Source: Bacteroidota bacterium (GTDB taxonomy: Bacteria; Bacteroidota; Bacteroidia; B-17B0; Aurantibacillaceae). Taken from it: 64,000 nt of DNA. Below the pieces are notes generated by a model. That model had not been told where the DNA came from and made no database searches. It was given only the letters and a program-made list of their open reading frames with translations. Within the stretch, counting starts at the first letter, position 1; each line of letters starts with the position of its first letter. The position numbers and the translations under genes were made by a program. Location of the stretch: positions 1 through 64,000 of the forward strand of contig JAAFIQ010000014.1 of assembly GCA_013298715.1 (NCBI GenBank), in the 5' to 3' direction. Positions 10,136 to 19,750 of the stretch are shown here, piece by piece.

Positions 10136-10723
10136 TTATGATTTTAAAAATTCCACTAGTCCTCTTAATGCCATCACTCTGTGGCTAATTTCATTTTTTA
10201 CTTCTTGCCCCAATTCTGCAAAGGTGCTTCTGTACCCTTGCGGAATAAATAGCGGGTCGTAACCAAAACCTGCTGTACCCTTCGCTTCAAAAGCAATGGT
10301 CCCTTTTATTTCTCCTTCAAAATAATGTGTTTGATTATTAATTAAAAGGGTAATAACAGTAACAAAACGCGCTTGTCGTTTGGTTTCGTTTTTTAAATCA
10401 CCTAGCAGCTTTAAATTATTTTTTTCATCATTTTTTGGCAAACCTGCATAGTAAGCGCTATGAACGCCTGGCGCATTTTTTAAACTAAATACTTCTAAGC
10501 CACTATCATCGGCAAATACGGGATAGTTTAGATTATTGGTTGCTAAATAATCTTTTACGTATATGGCTTTTAGATAAGAATTTTCTTTTATAGTTAATCC
10601 TGGCTCAGGAATTTCGTGAGTAAGTCCAATATCTTTCAAGCCAATTAGTTCAATTGTTGGAGGGATTAAAGCACTAATTTCTTTTATTTTATTTGGATTG
10701 GCAGATGCAAAAAGAAGTTTCAT
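10136..10723 (-). CDS. rdgB: RdgB/HAM1 family non-canonical purine NTP pyrophosphatase
   Basis: MKLLFASANPNKIKEI...FADDSGLEV...GAPGVHSAYYAG...GFGYDPLFIP...EISHRVMALRGL. Confidence 0.95.
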   Translation of the reverse strand: MKLLFASANPNKIKEISALIPPTIELIGLKDIGLTHEIPEPGLTIKENSYLKAIYVKDYLATNNLNYPVFADDSGLEVFSLKNAPGVHSAYYAGLPKNDEKNNLKLLGDLKNETKRQARFVTVITLLINNQTHYFEGEIKGTIAFEAKGTAGFGYDPLFIPQGYRSTFAELGQEVKNEISHRVMALRGLVEFLKS

Positions 10724-10867
10724 AAATTTTGAAACAAAAATACAATTTAAACGTTAGTGAATCGAAGAGTTATTAGAAGCATATTAAACTTCATGTAATC
10801 TTTTTTCAATGTTATAAAACAACTCTTCTAATAGGAAATAATATTCCGTAATTTTGAATACTAAATT

Positions 10868-11995
10868 ATGAATGTAAACCAACTCTTAAAGCGCGCAATT
10901 AATTTCGAATTTCTTTCTATTGAAGAAGGTATTTTTTTATTTGAAAATGCTAACACATCTGAACTCATGTTTGTTGCAAACGAACTACGTAAAATTCAAA
11001 AAAATAATTCAAACAAAGTTACTTGGCAAATAGATAGAAACTTGAATACAACAAATGTATGCATTGCCAACTGTAAATTCTGTAATTTTTACCGCATACC
11101 TGGCCACGCAGAGGCTTATATCACTGACATGCCAACCTACATCAAAAAAATTGAAGAAACAATAAAATATGGTGGCGACCAATTATTGCTGCAAGGTGGG
11201 CATCACCCAGATTTAGGTTTATCATTTTACGTCAACCTATTTAAAGAAATTAAAAAACACTTTCCTCAAATAAAATTACACTCTTTAGGACCGCCAGAAA
11301 TTGCACACATAACTAAATTAGAAAAAAGCACACACACTGAAGTTTTAAAAGCCCTTTTAGATGCAGGATTAGATAGCTTACCAGGAGCAGGTGCCGAAAT
11401 TTTAAACGACAGAGTACGTCGACTAATTAGTAAAGGAAAATGTACTGGACGCGAGTGGTTAGAGGTTATGAAAGCTGCGCACCAACTTAATATAACTACC
11501 AGCGCTACAATGATGTTTGGACATGTAGAAACCATTTACGAACGATTTGAACACTTAGTGTGGCTTAGAGAAGTGCAAGCACAAAAACCACAATATGCAA
11601 AAGGTTTCTTAGCTTTCATTCCTTGGCCTTTTCAAGATGATGGTACACTTCTTAATCGTGTAAAAGGTGTAAAAAACAATGTAAGTTCTGATGAATACAT
11701 AAGAATGTTAGCACTTAGCAGAATTATGCTACCGAACGTAATTAACATTCAAGCAAGTTGGCTTACAGTTGGGAAGGCAACAGCTCAAATATGTTTGCAT
11801 GGTGGCGCTAATGATTTTGGAAGTATAATGATTGAAGAAAATGTGGTAAGTGCCGCAGGTGCCCCACATCGCTTTACTTACAAAACTATTCAAGATGCTA
11901 TTCGCGAAGTTGGCTTCGAACCTCAATTGCGCAACCAGCAATACGAAAAACGCATATTGCCAGAAAATATTGTAGAGCAGGTTGTAGAGTACTAG
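10868..11995 (+). CDS. mqnC: Cyclic dehypoxanthinyl futalosine synthase (radical SAM), menaquinone futalosine pathway
   Basis: CIANCKFCNFYR radical SAM CxxxCxxC, GGDQLLLQGGHHPDLGLSFY, LDSLPGAGAEIL, FLAFIPWPFQ. Confidence 0.9.
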   Translation: MNVNQLLKRAINFEFLSIEEGIFLFENANTSELMFVANELRKIQKNNSNKVTWQIDRNLNTTNVCIANCKFCNFYRIPGHAEAYITDMPTYIKKIEETIKYGGDQLLLQGGHHPDLGLSFYVNLFKEIKKHFPQIKLHSLGPPEIAHITKLEKSTHTEVLKALLDAGLDSLPGAGAEILNDRVRRLISKGKCTGREWLEVMKAAHQLNITTSATMMFGHVETIYERFEHLVWLREVQAQKPQYAKGFLAFIPWPFQDDGTLLNRVKGVKNNVSSDEYIRMLALSRIMLPNVINIQASWLTVGKATAQICLHGGANDFGSIMIEENVVSAAGAPHRFTYKTIQDAIREVGFEPQLRNQQYEKRILPENIVEQVVEY

Positions 11996-12052
11996 AGTCT
12001 TTTTTTACAATCAAATCTCATTTGAAACACATTTGGGATTAACCATCGTTAT

Positions 12053-12083
12053 TTTGAAACCACTATAATATTTAGTATATTTG
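12053..12083 (+). promoter_or_regulatory. Bacteroidota-type sigma-A promoter (-33 TTTG, -7 TATATTTG)
   Basis: TTTG at 12053-12056, 19-nt spacer, TATATTTG at 12076-12083 matching TAnnTTTG; ATG at 12107. Confidence 0.55.
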
Positions 12084-12106
12084 ATTACACCTTATTCTAT
12101 AATTAA

Positions 12107-14053
12107 ATGAAAAACAATTACTTTAAACTTATTGCAATGGCTACTCTTTTTTCAAACGCAATAAATTCACAAACACCTCGTAAAGTTTTATACGAAGAAT
12201 TTACTGGCGAGAATTGCCCACCATGTGCCTCTACCAACCCTGGTTTAGACGCCTTATTAAAGTCTGGAAATAATCCAACAAAAATAATTCCTATAAAATG
12301 GCAAGTGCCCATTCCTAGTGCACCAAGTGCCACATGGTCGCTTTACCAAACTAATAAATCTGATATTAACTGGCGTTATCAAACAATAGGATATGGTTAT
12401 GGCATTAACTCTGCGCCTAGTAGTAAAATAGATGGACAAAATGCAACAGTGTTTGGTGCTTCATCAAATCACCCAGCTAATTTGAATAACAATGTAATTA
12501 ATAACGCTGCAGCGGCAACTTCTCCTTTTTCTATAATAATTTCTCCAATTTGGGATGCAGGGTATAACTCAGCCACTGTATCTGTAACCCTTGCAACCAC
12601 TGCAAATTTTGCGCCTGTTGGCACCGCTAGATTTAGGTTAGTTCTTATTGAGAGAGAAATCATCTTCCCAACTTCACCAGGCACAAATGGTGAAAAAGAA
12701 TTTAATTGGGTGGTTCGTAGCGCTTATCCTACCATCCAATTTGGCACCGCGCTAACCGCAGGTAACTGGACAAATGGTCAAACACAAACGTTTACGGTTG
12801 CTTGCCCAGTGCCTTCTTATATCAATGATAAAGGTCAAATTTCATTTGTTGGTTTTATTCAAGATGACGGCGATAAAAAAGTATGGCAAACTGAAAAAGC
12901 AGATTTAGTGGGTTTAGCAAACGATGCCAAGGCATTAGGAATTATAAATATACAAAATCATAATTGCTCGGCAAGTGTTACACCAAACGCTATTGTTTAC
13001 AACAACGGTGTAAACGCAATTACCGCTTTAACGCTAACCCCACGCATCAACCTTACTAATCTTACCCCAGTTACCTGGAGTGGTAATCTTGCACCAGCTC
13101 AAACAGCCACAATTACATTAAACACATCTACACTAACAAATACCTCATACACCTATTCTTACAACATTACTGGCGTAAGTGGTGGTGATATGAGTAACTA
13201 CAACAACAAAGCAGTTTCATCCTTTGTAAATACTTCCAATTATAACTCAACTTCTGTTAATGAAGGTTTTGTATTAGGTGCATTTCCACCTGTAAATTGG
13301 TCGCGATTAAATAGTGACTTAGGAGTGAACACTTGGGTACGCTCTTCTTCTTGCGGCGCTTATGATTTAGATTCTGATTGTGCTAAATACGATTTTTACA
13401 ACAATGCAGTTGTAGGCGACGTGGATGAATTATATCTACCACCAATGGATTTAAGTTCAACGCCAAGTCCATCATTAACTTTTGATTATGCACATGCACA
13501 ATACTCCGCAAACTATTTCGACAGTTTAGAAGTTTATACATCTACCAACTGTGGCGCTAATTGGACAAAAATTTTCAGTAAAGGTGGCGCTTCTTTGGCT
13601 ACTGCTCCAACTACAACTGCAAATTATGTTGCAGCAGCCGCGCACTGGAGCACCGTTACAATTCCATTAACAGGCTTAACTAACCCTGCTACAACACTTG
13701 TTAAGTTTGTTGCATTAAACGATAATGGAAACAATGTGTACGTTGATAATATCAATGTTCAAGGGGCTGGCGTTGGTATAAAATCAAACCTGCCATTTGC
13801 TAACGAACTTAACTTATTTCCAAATCCTACAAATGCTGTTAGTTTTATATCCCTAAGTGCAAATTACTCAACTAATGCCAACATAAATATTTACAACACC
13901 TTGGGTCAGATTATTTACAAAAAAAGTGTAGATGTTACCTATGGTATAAACACAATTACTTTACCTACAGAAAACTTTGGAACTGGTGTTTACAATGTAA
14001 TTATTGAAAGCAAAGAGGGTAAAATCACAAAAAAACTTAATGTGATTAAATAA
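12107..14053 (+). CDS. Secreted Omp28-related / thioredoxin-fold protein with T9SS sorting domain
   Basis: VLYEEFTGENCPPCASTNPGLDAL (thioredoxin-like CPPC); C-terminal LNLFPNPTNAVSFISL...KITKKLNVIK sorting domain. Confidence 0.85.
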   Translation: MKNNYFKLIAMATLFSNAINSQTPRKVLYEEFTGENCPPCASTNPGLDALLKSGNNPTKIIPIKWQVPIPSAPSATWSLYQTNKSDINWRYQTIGYGYGINSAPSSKIDGQNATVFGASSNHPANLNNNVINNAAAATSPFSIIISPIWDAGYNSATVSVTLATTANFAPVGTARFRLVLIEREIIFPTSPGTNGEKEFNWVVRSAYPTIQFGTALTAGNWTNGQTQTFTVACPVPSYINDKGQISFVGFIQDDGDKKVWQTEKADLVGLANDAKALGIINIQNHNCSASVTPNAIVYNNGVNAITALTLTPRINLTNLTPVTWSGNLAPAQTATITLNTSTLTNTSYTYSYNITGVSGGDMSNYNNKAVSSFVNTSNYNSTSVNEGFVLGAFPPVNWSRLNSDLGVNTWVRSSSCGAYDLDSDCAKYDFYNNAVVGDVDELYLPPMDLSSTPSPSLTFDYAHAQYSANYFDSLEVYTSTNCGANWTKIFSKGGASLATAPTTTANYVAAAAHWSTVTIPLTGLTNPATTLVKFVALNDNGNNVYVDNINVQGAGVGIKSNLPFANELNLFPNPTNAVSFISLSANYSTNANINIYNTLGQIIYKKSVDVTYGINTITLPTENFGTGVYNVIIESKEGKITKKLNVIK

Positions 14054-14076
14054 TAGTTATTGGAAATAATACGGAT

Positions 14077-14112
14077 AAAAAATCCTAGCTAACTTAGTTA
14101 GGATTTTTTTTA
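14077..14112 (+). terminator. Rho-independent terminator
   Basis: AAAAATCCTAGCTAAcTTAGTTAGGATTTTTTT just downstream of the Omp28-like gene. Confidence 0.75.
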
Positions 14113-14123
14113 ATCATTTAATA

Positions 14124-15308
14124 ATGAAATTTTCAGAATATAAACAACAACTTCAAACAGCTTTACAAAATTCAGATTATAGTTTGTTCACCAGAAGAAG
14201 TTTGGATGCATGTAGAGATTACAATCTTTCTAAATCATTAGAAGAAGAAGTTTTTGAATTAAGAAAAAATTACCTTTACTTATCTATTGCTGAAACACCT
14301 GATTTTACTGACTTTAATGCAAAGTGCGTAGAACTAGTTGGTAAGTTTAATGAACAAAACGATTTTCCTGAAAAAGATTTCGAAAATAAATTAGTTGTTA
14401 AAGCACAAGATATTAGCAAACAATTTTATAAAGGCAAATCACCATTTAAATTGCACACTGTTTCGTTTGAATTATACACTGGCCAAATTACTGGCGTAGT
14501 TGGTGAAAATGGAAATGGTAAAACCACATTATTAAGAATTGTTGCAGGGCAGTTGAGTACAGACACGGGAAGTATTACTTACCCTTATTTAAGTTCAAAA
14601 AATAGTTTTTACGATTCAAAAAATCAATTTGCATTTATACCACAGCGCATTGCAAAATGGCACGGCACCTTAATGGAGAATTTGCAGTTTTTTGCAAGTA
14701 TTCATAACATAGTAGGTAGCGAAAATTACAGGCAGATTGATTTTATTTTATACCGCCTCGGTTTAGATAGATTTAGAGATTTAACCTGGAACGAGATTAG
14801 TAGCGGTTACCGCATGCGTTTTGAACTAGCAAAAATGTTGCTGTGGCGACCAAAGCTATTAATACTTGATGAGCCCCTGGCTAATCTGGATATCAACGCC
14901 CAACAATTATTACTTCAAGACTTAAAATTTTTTACGCAATCAAGTACAAATCCAATAAGTATTATTTTAAGTTCGCAGCAACTGCACGAAATTGAACGTG
15001 TGGCAGATAATATTATTTTTATTCGTCAAGGAAAAACAATTTATAATGGTAAACAACAAAACTTTGGTCAAGATAGAGTATTGAACAGTTTTGAGTTGGC
15101 TGGTAATTTTAATTTAGCGCAATTACAAGCGGTTGTTAAAAATTTAGGTATAAAAGTTGAAGATGCCGGAACCTCATTTATTATTGAGTCCAGTAAGGAT
15201 ACAAACTGGTTTTCAATTTTAGAAGTTTTAAATCAAAATAATTTTGAGGTAAATTATTTTAGAAACATTAGTCAAAGCACACGTCAATTATTTCATAAAG
15301 ATATTTAA
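14124..15308 (+). CDS. ABC transporter ATP-binding protein
   Basis: GVVGENGNGKTTLLRI Walker A; WNEISSGYRMRFELAKMLLWRPKLLILDEPLANLD signature and Walker B. Confidence 0.9.
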   Translation: MKFSEYKQQLQTALQNSDYSLFTRRSLDACRDYNLSKSLEEEVFELRKNYLYLSIAETPDFTDFNAKCVELVGKFNEQNDFPEKDFENKLVVKAQDISKQFYKGKSPFKLHTVSFELYTGQITGVVGENGNGKTTLLRIVAGQLSTDTGSITYPYLSSKNSFYDSKNQFAFIPQRIAKWHGTLMENLQFFASIHNIVGSENYRQIDFILYRLGLDRFRDLTWNEISSGYRMRFELAKMLLWRPKLLILDEPLANLDINAQQLLLQDLKFFTQSSTNPISIILSSQQLHEIERVADNIIFIRQGKTIYNGKQQNFGQDRVLNSFELAGNFNLAQLQAVVKNLGIKVEDAGTSFIIESSKDTNWFSILEVLNQNNFEVNYFRNISQSTRQLFHKDI

Positions 15309-15309
15309 A

Positions 15310-16797
15310 ATGTTTAAAAAATTAGTACCAAAATTTTTAATAAGATTAGATGACTATTTAGTAGTTAACTCCCCAACAATTTGGATTAGTAAAATCCATT
15401 ATGTGCTTTGGTGGGGCTTATTTTTACATGCGTTCTCTGCCTTATTAGGTTTTTTAATGCCGCTAAACCTCACCCGTTCGGGCGATGATGGGTTGTGGTT
15501 TGCCTTAATTAGTATCGTGAGTTTTATCTTATCATGGTTTTGGGGCTATAGGTACATTGTATTTAATACACATAAAAATTTTGGAATAAAAAAAGTAAAA
15601 GATGCATATCTCAACTTTATACTTTGTTTTTTTTGTATTGCTCTATTTAGCACCGCTGGGTATTTATACGTGCTAGTGAAACAAAAACGCACTGCTAATT
15701 ATGTAAGCACAAATGTATTGTTACAAGATATTTATAAATTAAATGCTTTAGAACCATATGTACCAACTAATTATTACGACTACCAAAACCAGTACGATAC
15801 ACTGCATAAGGAAACAATTTTTAATTTATTGTTGCCAGCGCAAGATGAGGTTTATTCGCCTTATTCATTAACAAATTACTACAGAAATTTGAAGTATTTG
15901 ATTGAAGGATCTCAAAAAGAGATTAAACCAAAAAAAATTAACCCTTGCAAAACACTTGAGGATGTAAAAAATAAAATTGGTGAGCATATTCAAATTTGTG
16001 AGAAGTACAATATTACCGCGTATTGGCTCGATGTAAACGCCACAGCAACTTTCTTTTTTAAATACCAAACACAAGGCTGGATTAGTTCGAGTCTTGAAAA
16101 TGGCTTTATTAATAACGGAAAGGGTTACTATAAAGAAGATGTAAAAACTGCTTTACGAATGATTTATGAAGCAAAAAATGAGTCTGCATTTGTATTTGAT
16201 AAAAATTTTTTATGGGCAGTTTTTTATGTGGTATTTTGTTTAACACTATTAGTTACTTTATTTAAATTAATTAATTGGCAACAGTATTTAATTACTGCTA
16301 TTGGAATGGCACTCTACCCTTTAATAGCCTTTATCATTAGTCAAATTTTTTTCAGGCATGAAAGTGATGATTGTTTCACTTGGTTAATATTTTTGTTGTT
16401 TGGCGCAAGTGCTTTGTCCTTATTTATTTCGGCTAGGCAAAATCAATTGTTTAAACCAATACCAAATATTCTTAATGCTGTGTTTTATTTGTTATTGGCT
16501 TTTATCCCCATGTTAGCCATAACCTATTTACGTTCAGAAACTAACCTATTTCATTCTAATGATTATGCCTACTATAACACCGATTATAAGGTAAATGAGG
16601 TGATAATAAATAATATTAAACATCAAATTTACGATTGGAAATATTATTACTCCGAAGGTTTAAGAACTTATTGGGAAAAAGAATTCGATAGGTGGTTTAC
16701 ATCTGTAAAATATTTTTCAATTCTACTTGTATTTTTACTTCAACCTTTCTTTACAAGTTTGTTTGCAAAACAATTAGCCTTGCCAAGAAAGACTTAG
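15310..16797 (+). CDS. Membrane protein, probable partner of the upstream ABC ATPase
   Basis: Multiple TM segments; starts 2 bp after the ATPase stop. Confidence 0.6.
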   Translation: MFKKLVPKFLIRLDDYLVVNSPTIWISKIHYVLWWGLFLHAFSALLGFLMPLNLTRSGDDGLWFALISIVSFILSWFWGYRYIVFNTHKNFGIKKVKDAYLNFILCFFCIALFSTAGYLYVLVKQKRTANYVSTNVLLQDIYKLNALEPYVPTNYYDYQNQYDTLHKETIFNLLLPAQDEVYSPYSLTNYYRNLKYLIEGSQKEIKPKKINPCKTLEDVKNKIGEHIQICEKYNITAYWLDVNATATFFFKYQTQGWISSSLENGFINNGKGYYKEDVKTALRMIYEAKNESAFVFDKNFLWAVFYVVFCLTLLVTLFKLINWQQYLITAIGMALYPLIAFIISQIFFRHESDDCFTWLIFLLFGASALSLFISARQNQLFKPIPNILNAVFYLLLAFIPMLAITYLRSETNLFHSNDYAYYNTDYKVNEVIINNIKHQIYDWKYYYSEGLRTYWEKEFDRWFTSVKYFSILLVFLLQPFFTSLFAKQLALPRKT

Positions 16798-16904
16798 TAA
16801 TAAACACAAACAATTTAACTTTAAATTTACCTAATATCCTTAAATAACAATTTGGTAATATTGGCTTAATTGTAAGTTTAATCCTTACGCTTAGCTTTGC
16901 TTTT

Positions 16905-17231
16905 ATGAGAAACTTAGTTATCATATTAGTAACTTTAATTTTCCCTTTCAGTCTTTTTGCGCACAACAATAAAGATTCTGAAAAAGCAAAATCAAAAGTA
17001 GTTATCTTAACTGTTACTGATGAAGCCGGCGAATCTATTGCAGGTGCTAAAATAAAATTACAAGGTTTTGATAAAGATTTTTTTACCGATTTTGAAGGGA
17101 AAATACAACTTTCATTATCTACGGGTAACAATCCACAAATACACATTAATTCTGTAGGTTTTAAACCTCTGCAACTAAATGCTGCCTCACTTAGCACATT
17201 TTCTTCTGTAACTCTTAATAAGCTTAATTAA
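16905..17231 (+). CDS. Small secreted protein with carboxypeptidase-regulatory-like fold
   Basis: Signal peptide then VVILTVTDEAGESIAGAKIKLQGFDKDFFTDFEGKIQLSL. Confidence 0.7.
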   Translation: MRNLVIILVTLIFPFSLFAHNNKDSEKAKSKVVILTVTDEAGESIAGAKIKLQGFDKDFFTDFEGKIQLSLSTGNNPQIHINSVGFKPLQLNAASLSTFSSVTLNKLN

Positions 17232-17398
17232 TTCTTAAAAAATGCCATTCAAGTCATTATCAGTAAGGCTTTAATATCATTTTTTGATATTTTAAGTAAA
17301 TTTAATGTTAAATATTTGTTTTCTTAACGTAACCAAATAGTTATTTTAATAATTTTGTAGTGAGAAATGTTCTCGTTTAACTTTTAAAATTACTTATT

Positions 17399-17854
17399 AT
17401 GAAAAATTTAGCTGTTCTTGTTTTTTGCTTACTAATTAGTAACGCATTTAACGCCCAAAAATTAAACGATAAAGGTTTGTACCTTGATGAAAATAACAAC
17501 TTATACACTGGCGTAGTAACGCTTTTAAAGGAAAATTTAAAACAAGAACTTGAAATCAAGAATGGTATTGCTAATGGTGTGGCTAATTACTACCATAACA
17601 GCATACTTTTTGAAACAGGTAAATTTACCAATGGAGAAAAAGATAATAAATGGGAACGTTTTAATACAAACGGCACTACTTCAGCAATTGCTTTTTATAA
17701 CCTTGGAAAAAAAACAGGTACTTGGTTAGTTTTTGATGAAAGTGGTAAAAAACGTTTCGAGATGAACTATTCAAACGGAGAAAAAACAGGTACTTGGACC
17801 AGCTGGGATGAAACAGGCGCTGTTGCGAGTACAAAAGTGTACTCAGCAAATTAG
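17399..17854 (+). CDS. MORN-repeat (YwqK-like) secreted protein
   Basis: Repeats of the form NGxKxGxWxxxxxxG (FNLGKKTGTWLVFDESGKKRFEMNYSNGEKTGTWTSWDETG). Confidence 0.75.
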   Translation: MKNLAVLVFCLLISNAFNAQKLNDKGLYLDENNNLYTGVVTLLKENLKQELEIKNGIANGVANYYHNSILFETGKFTNGEKDNKWERFNTNGTTSAIAFYNLGKKTGTWLVFDESGKKRFEMNYSNGEKTGTWTSWDETGAVASTKVYSAN

Positions 17855-17915
17855 TCCATTTTAACAATAAAAATAACCAATTAGGCGTTTAATTATTTAG
17901 TTTTGCTAATACATT

Positions 17916-19226
17916 ATGCGCCTTTTTCTTTTCACTATATTTTTAGTTTCTAGTTTAGCTCTTCTATCTCAAAATCAAAAAGAGGAAGATGATTACGTAA
18001 ATGATAACGTACTTAAATACGATGATTACATTTACAAACCAAACATTAAAACCGTACAAATGCACGAATCAAGTTGGGAAGGTGCACCCGCAATACTTGA
18101 TTTAAATACCAACCAACAACTCGATTTAGAATTTGATGACCTTGATGCCGATCAAAAGCAATATTCAATTACCTTTGCGCATTGCAATGCCGACTGGACT
18201 CCGAGCGATTTAATGATTAGCGAATACCTAAGTGGTTTTTTTGATTTGAATATTCTTAATTTTAATTTTTCGGTTAATACAGCCCAAAAATACACACACT
18301 ACAAAATAAGTTTCCCACAACAAAATTTACACTTTTCAAAAAGTGGTAATTACGTTATGTATGTGTATTTAAATGGTGATAAAAAAGATTTAGTGCTTAG
18401 CCGTCGCTTTTTAGTGTTCGATAATCAGGTAACAGTAGCTACCACGTTTAGGCAAGCCATGGGAAACGACGAGCAATACAACAAACAACATTTAGATTTT
18501 ACAATATACCACAGCACCTATAATCTTACAAATCCTTTTGTAGATTTAAAAGTTGTTATTTCGCAAAACAACCGATTTGATAATGCCGTTACCAATATCA
18601 AACCCACATTTTTAGCTAATAATTCGCTAACGTATTCGTTAGATGATAAAAGTACATTCAACGGCGGCAACGAATTTCGTTTTTTTGATATTAGAAGTTT
18701 ACGGTTTGTAACCGAAAAAGTAAAAAAAATTTACATGGATGAAAATTTAAAAAATCATGCCGTTTTAAATAGCGAAGAAAACAGATTGGTAAAACCATAT
18801 CTCCTTTATCCAGATTTAAACGGCGGCTTTTTAATTAGAAATAGCAACGCGCTTGGAAGTGTGAACATGGATGTGGAAGCAGATTACGTGTATGTTGACT
18901 TTTTTTTACCATACACCACGCCTGAAGCTAATGGCAACTTTTATGTAATGGGCAAACTAACAGATTGGCGCATGACCAAGCTCAGTAAAATGAAATACAA
19001 CGAACAACGCTTTGGCTATGAGGCACAGCTTTATTTAAAACAAGGTTATTACAATTATAATTTTGTTTTAAGCAACGATAAAGATAAAAGCGGCGACGAA
19101 ACCAAAACAGAAGGCAACCACTGGGAAACAGAAAACGATTATTACTTTTTAGTTTACCACCGCAAAATAGGCACTTACTACGATGCACTTATTGGGTATA
19201 AAAAAGTGAATTCTTTAAAGAGGTAA
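17916..19226 (+). CDS. Type IX secretion system plug protein (DUF5103)
   Basis: Signal peptide; VNDNVLKYDDYIYKPNIKTVQMHESSWEGAPAILDLNTNQQLDLEFDDLDAD..YSITFAHCNADWTPSDLMISEYLSGF is characteristic of DUF5103. Confidence 0.85.
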   Translation: MRLFLFTIFLVSSLALLSQNQKEEDDYVNDNVLKYDDYIYKPNIKTVQMHESSWEGAPAILDLNTNQQLDLEFDDLDADQKQYSITFAHCNADWTPSDLMISEYLSGFFDLNILNFNFSVNTAQKYTHYKISFPQQNLHFSKSGNYVMYVYLNGDKKDLVLSRRFLVFDNQVTVATTFRQAMGNDEQYNKQHLDFTIYHSTYNLTNPFVDLKVVISQNNRFDNAVTNIKPTFLANNSLTYSLDDKSTFNGGNEFRFFDIRSLRFVTEKVKKIYMDENLKNHAVLNSEENRLVKPYLLYPDLNGGFLIRNSNALGSVNMDVEADYVYVDFFLPYTTPEANGNFYVMGKLTDWRMTKLSKMKYNEQRFGYEAQLYLKQGYYNYNFVLSNDKDKSGDETKTEGNHWETENDYYFLVYHRKIGTYYDALIGYKKVNSLKR

Positions 19227-19299
19227 ACGAACTTTTTCCTTGAAAAAAATTAACGGAAACAAAAAGTACGAAGTTTTGCTCAAATTTTTTTAGCTAACT

Positions 19300-19541
19300 A
19301 GGGTTCACTCAAAATGTATAAAAATTAACTGAATCGAGGCAGCGAAGTGAAGATGTATATAAATACTTTGAACTGAGCTAACGACGAGTCAGTTAATTTT
19401 TATCAAGCTAAAAACGCAAAGGAAACTAAGTTTTATCTGTAAGGATTTTCCTTAAAAAGTCCAAAAACGTTTGCACTTAAAAAGAGATTTAACCCTCCGA
19501 GCTCTTGTCAATTGGCATATTTGCGTTTTTGAGTGAACCCT
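19300..19541 (+). mobile_element. MITE-like structured element, copy 1 (242 bp)
   Basis: TIRs AGGGTTCACTCAAAA / TTTTGAGTGAACCCT; flanking AACT at 19296-19299 and 19542-19545; internal 15-bp IR at 19318-19332 / 19389-19403; homologous to 22452-22713 and 31742-32003. Confidence 0.85.
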
Positions 19542-19543
19542 AA

Positions 19544-19690
19544 CTACTTCCTCCCCGGACATTTCTTGCACCTATCGCCTTTTTTAAAATTTTTACAACA
19601 ATCTTTTTTCTTTTTGCAACATTCAGCAAACACTTGTAGCGGACAATTGTTTTGAAAAATTTTTGGTTTTGTTGTAAGTTCAATTAGCAT
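19544..19690 (-). CDS. 48-aa Cys/Lys-rich small protein
   Basis: Not in the ORF track. Hand translation gives MLIELTTKPKIFQNNCPLQVFAECCKKKKDCCKNFKKGDRCKKCPGRK*, seven Cys; stop codon overlaps the copy-1 target-site duplication. Confidence 0.5.
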   Translation of the reverse strand: MLIELTTKPKIFQNNCPLQVFAECCKKKKDCCKNFKKGDRCKKCPGRK

Positions 19691-19750
19691 AGTGTAAAAC
19701 TATTCACTTACTTTTACATCGTAAATACCACAAAAAAGGTATTTTAAAAA

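Noticed and set aside
10840-10867. TAATTTTG (-7-like) promoter upstream of mqnC
   Set aside because: No TTTG at the correct -33 spacing and very close to the ATG; not reliable in AT-rich DNA.
17399-17854. 'YwqK family antitoxin' as a toxin-antitoxin pair
   Set aside because: The MORN-repeat protein is secreted and no toxin candidate is adjacent; the label is likely a propagated annotation.
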